This document shows positions 6,350 through 7,370 of a DNA stretch of 7,370 nt, piece after piece (within the stretch, counting starts at the first letter, position 1; every line of letters starts with the position of its first letter). A program made the translations under genes and the position numbers. A model generated the notes under the pieces. The model saw only the letters and a program-made list of their open reading frames with translations. It made no database searches and was not told the DNA's origin. The DNA is taken from contig JANQHU010000365.1 of assembly GCA_028282485.1 (NCBI GenBank), positions 1-7,370 of the forward strand. Reading direction: 5' to 3'. Origin of the DNA: Bacillota bacterium (GTDB lineage Bacteria; Bacillota; UBA4882; UBA8346).

Positions 6350-7012
6350 TCAGCGAGGTTCATCTCTAATTTTTAACAGCTTCTCTATTTGATCCTCATT
6401 AAGCTGATTCACTTGCTTAATTATTTTTTCGGTATACAGCAAAATGGACGCATAATGCTCTAGAGTTTCCATCCGGTGATAGGCTTCAATAAGAGAAGCG
6501 CCCCAGGTTAAAGCCCCGTGATTGGCCAAAAGTACGGCATTATAATCACGGCAAAAAGGAGCGATAGCTTCCGGCACTTCTATGCTCCCAGGGGTGGCAT
6601 AAGGCGCTACGGCAACATTGCCCAACAAGACAATTGCTTCCGGTAAAATCGGTTTATCTAAAGGAATTCCGGCAATAGCAAATGAAGTAGCAATGGGGGG
6701 ATGGGCATGGACTACTGCCTTGATGCTGGTATTTTCTTGATAGACCCGCAAGTGCATTTTTATTTCCGAAGAAGGCTGCCTGGTTCCGGCTAATACCCTT
6801 CCCGCCAAATCAAGCTTTACTATCATCTCCTGGTTCATAAATCCTTTACTGACATTAGTGGGAGTTCCCCAGATACTATTATCACCAGTCCTCACCGAAA
6901 TATTGCCATCATTAGCTGCGACAAAACCTTTCTGGTACATGCGCCTCCCGATCTCACAAATCATCTCTCTGGTCTCGACATCAGAATTATTGCTTTCATC
7001 TAGATTTAGCAT
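6350..7012 (-). CDS. Class II aldolase (fuculose-phosphate aldolase / adducin family), probably in MTA or deoxyribose salvage
   Basis: A 220-residue class II aldolase with full family length. Visible landmarks are GFVAANDGNISVR (29-41, phosphate-binding loop), TPTNVSKG (50-57), the catalytic-glutamate segment QPSSEIKMHL (E83, equivalent to E73 of E. coli FucA), zinc ligands H102 and H104 in VVHAHPP, LPEAIVLLG, YATPGS and the third zinc ligand H165 in LLANHGALTWG. Glu in the SSE segment argues for an aldolase or dehydratase and against L-ribulose-5-phosphate 4-epimerase, which has Asp. MtnB dehydratase is a relative and cannot be wholly excluded, but PSSEIKMHL and HAHPPIATSFA look fuculose-aldolase-like. 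It lies 45 bases after mtnA on the same strand, so the likely substrate is methylthioribulose-1-phosphate or 5-deoxyribulose-1-phosphate, cleaved to DHAP and an aldehyde. ATG at 7012 has AAGGAG 14 bases upstream, a rather long spacing, with no better start in frame. Confidence 0.92.
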   Translation of the reverse strand: MLNLDESNNSDVETREMICEIGRRMYQKGFVAANDGNISVRTGDNSIWGTPTNVSKGFMNQEMIVKLDLAGRVLAGTRQPSSEIKMHLRVYQENTSIKAVVHAHPPIATSFAIAGIPLDKPILPEAIVLLGNVAVAPYATPGSIEVPEAIAPFCRDYNAVLLANHGALTWGASLIEAYHRMETLEHYASILLYTEKIIKQVNQLNEDQIEKLLKIRDEPR

Positions 7013-7057
7013 TCTAGTTTTGTCTGCTCCTTAAAATTTATTTTAAAACTAATTTTT

Positions 7058-7370
7058 TTACTTGGTAAAAATTTGATTGAGTCCTTCCGTATAAGGAGGG
7101 GTGACAATCCCTTTTTCAGTGATAATCGCCGTAATTAAGTCCTGATCGGTTACATCAAAAGCCGGGTTATAGACCTTGATTCCGGATGGCCCCATAGGAT
7201 TTTGATACCACTTAGAAATTATTTCTTCCGGGGGCCGCAATTCGATCTGAATTTGATTACCAGTGGGTGTTGCCAAATCAATAGTTGCTGTGGGCGCACA
7301 AACATAAAAAGGAATGCCATAATGCTTCGCTAAGATGGCTACCCCGGAAGTACCAATTTTATTAGCAGTA
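7058..7370 (-). CDS. mtnA: Methylthioribose-1-phosphate isomerase, C-terminal part (right edge)
   Basis: About 103 codons of the C-terminus are visible; the gene continues past the right edge, so the short reading frame that begins at 7276 is not its start. The visible end reads TANKIGTSGVAILAKHYGIP, then FYVCAPTATIDLATPTGNQI, IELRPPEEI, the hallmark VYNPAFDVTDQDLITAIITE and GIVTPPYTEGL. These match the MtnA / eIF2B-alpha-like family closely. MtnA converts 5-methylthioribose-1-phosphate to methylthioribulose-1-phosphate; the same fold can act on 5-deoxyribose-1-phosphate. The catalytic Asp normally precedes the ANKIGT motif by about two residues and so falls just outside the window, and the catalytic Cys is also upstream. 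The class II aldolase gene follows after 45 bases, with no terminator seen, so one operon is likely. Identity is strong; which of the two substrates is used is not decidable here. Confidence 0.93.
   Translation of the reverse strand, partial: TANKIGTSGVAILAKHYGIPFYVCAPTATIDLATPTGNQIQIELRPPEEIISKWYQNPMGPSGIKVYNPAFDVTDQDLITAIITEKGIVTPPYTEGLNQIFTK

Overview
The window comes from a low-GC bacterial chromosome. Shine-Dalgarno (SD) sites of the AGGAGG type, frequent TTG starts, a consensus sigma-A-type promoter and the gene families present (YetF-type DUF421 plus DUF4363, a MGDG-synthase-like glycosyltransferase, a DUF4015 putative glycoside hydrolase, a flavoredoxin-like protein) all point to a Firmicute, most likely an anaerobic member of the Clostridia. 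That placement is inference; there is no rRNA gene in the window. Coding density is high, no stretch above 300 bases lacks a gene, and I see no rRNA, tRNA, CRISPR array, insertion sequence or phage gene.

Left part, minus strand (1-2519): a flavin reductase-like (flavoredoxin) gene reads toward a two-gene unit. The first gene of that unit is an unrecognised exported protein with three EF-hand-like loops. Its stop overlaps, as ATGA, the start of a secreted M16 zinc metallopeptidase that runs off the left edge. The two are probably translationally coupled and may act together outside the membrane.

Middle part, plus strand (2739-3799): a tightly coupled pair, a DUF421/YetF-like membrane protein and a DUF4363 protein, overlap as TTGA and each has a strong SD. 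They converge on a minus-strand glycosyltransferase (3813-4949) of the UgtP/MGDG synthase type, presumably for membrane glycolipids. A divergent AT-rich promoter region (4950-5137) separates it from a plus-strand, membrane-anchored, Ser-Pro-linker DUF4015 putative glycoside hydrolase. This intergenic region has a TTGACG-N17-TATAAT promoter and two perfect palindromes whose centres are 20 bp apart.

Right part, minus strand (6350-7370): the C-terminal part of mtnA (methylthioribose-1-phosphate isomerase) is followed after 45 bases by a class II (fuculose-phosphate-type) aldolase. This pairing fits a methylthioadenosine or 5'-deoxyadenosine salvage branch in which the isomerised sugar phosphate is split into dihydroxyacetone phosphate and an aldehyde (the DHAP shunt).

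The main points for a second look are the mtnA-aldolase pair, the palindromes at the divergent promoter, two genes whose best SD points to a CTG start, and the EF-hand/M16 pair. None of these is proof of a new system.
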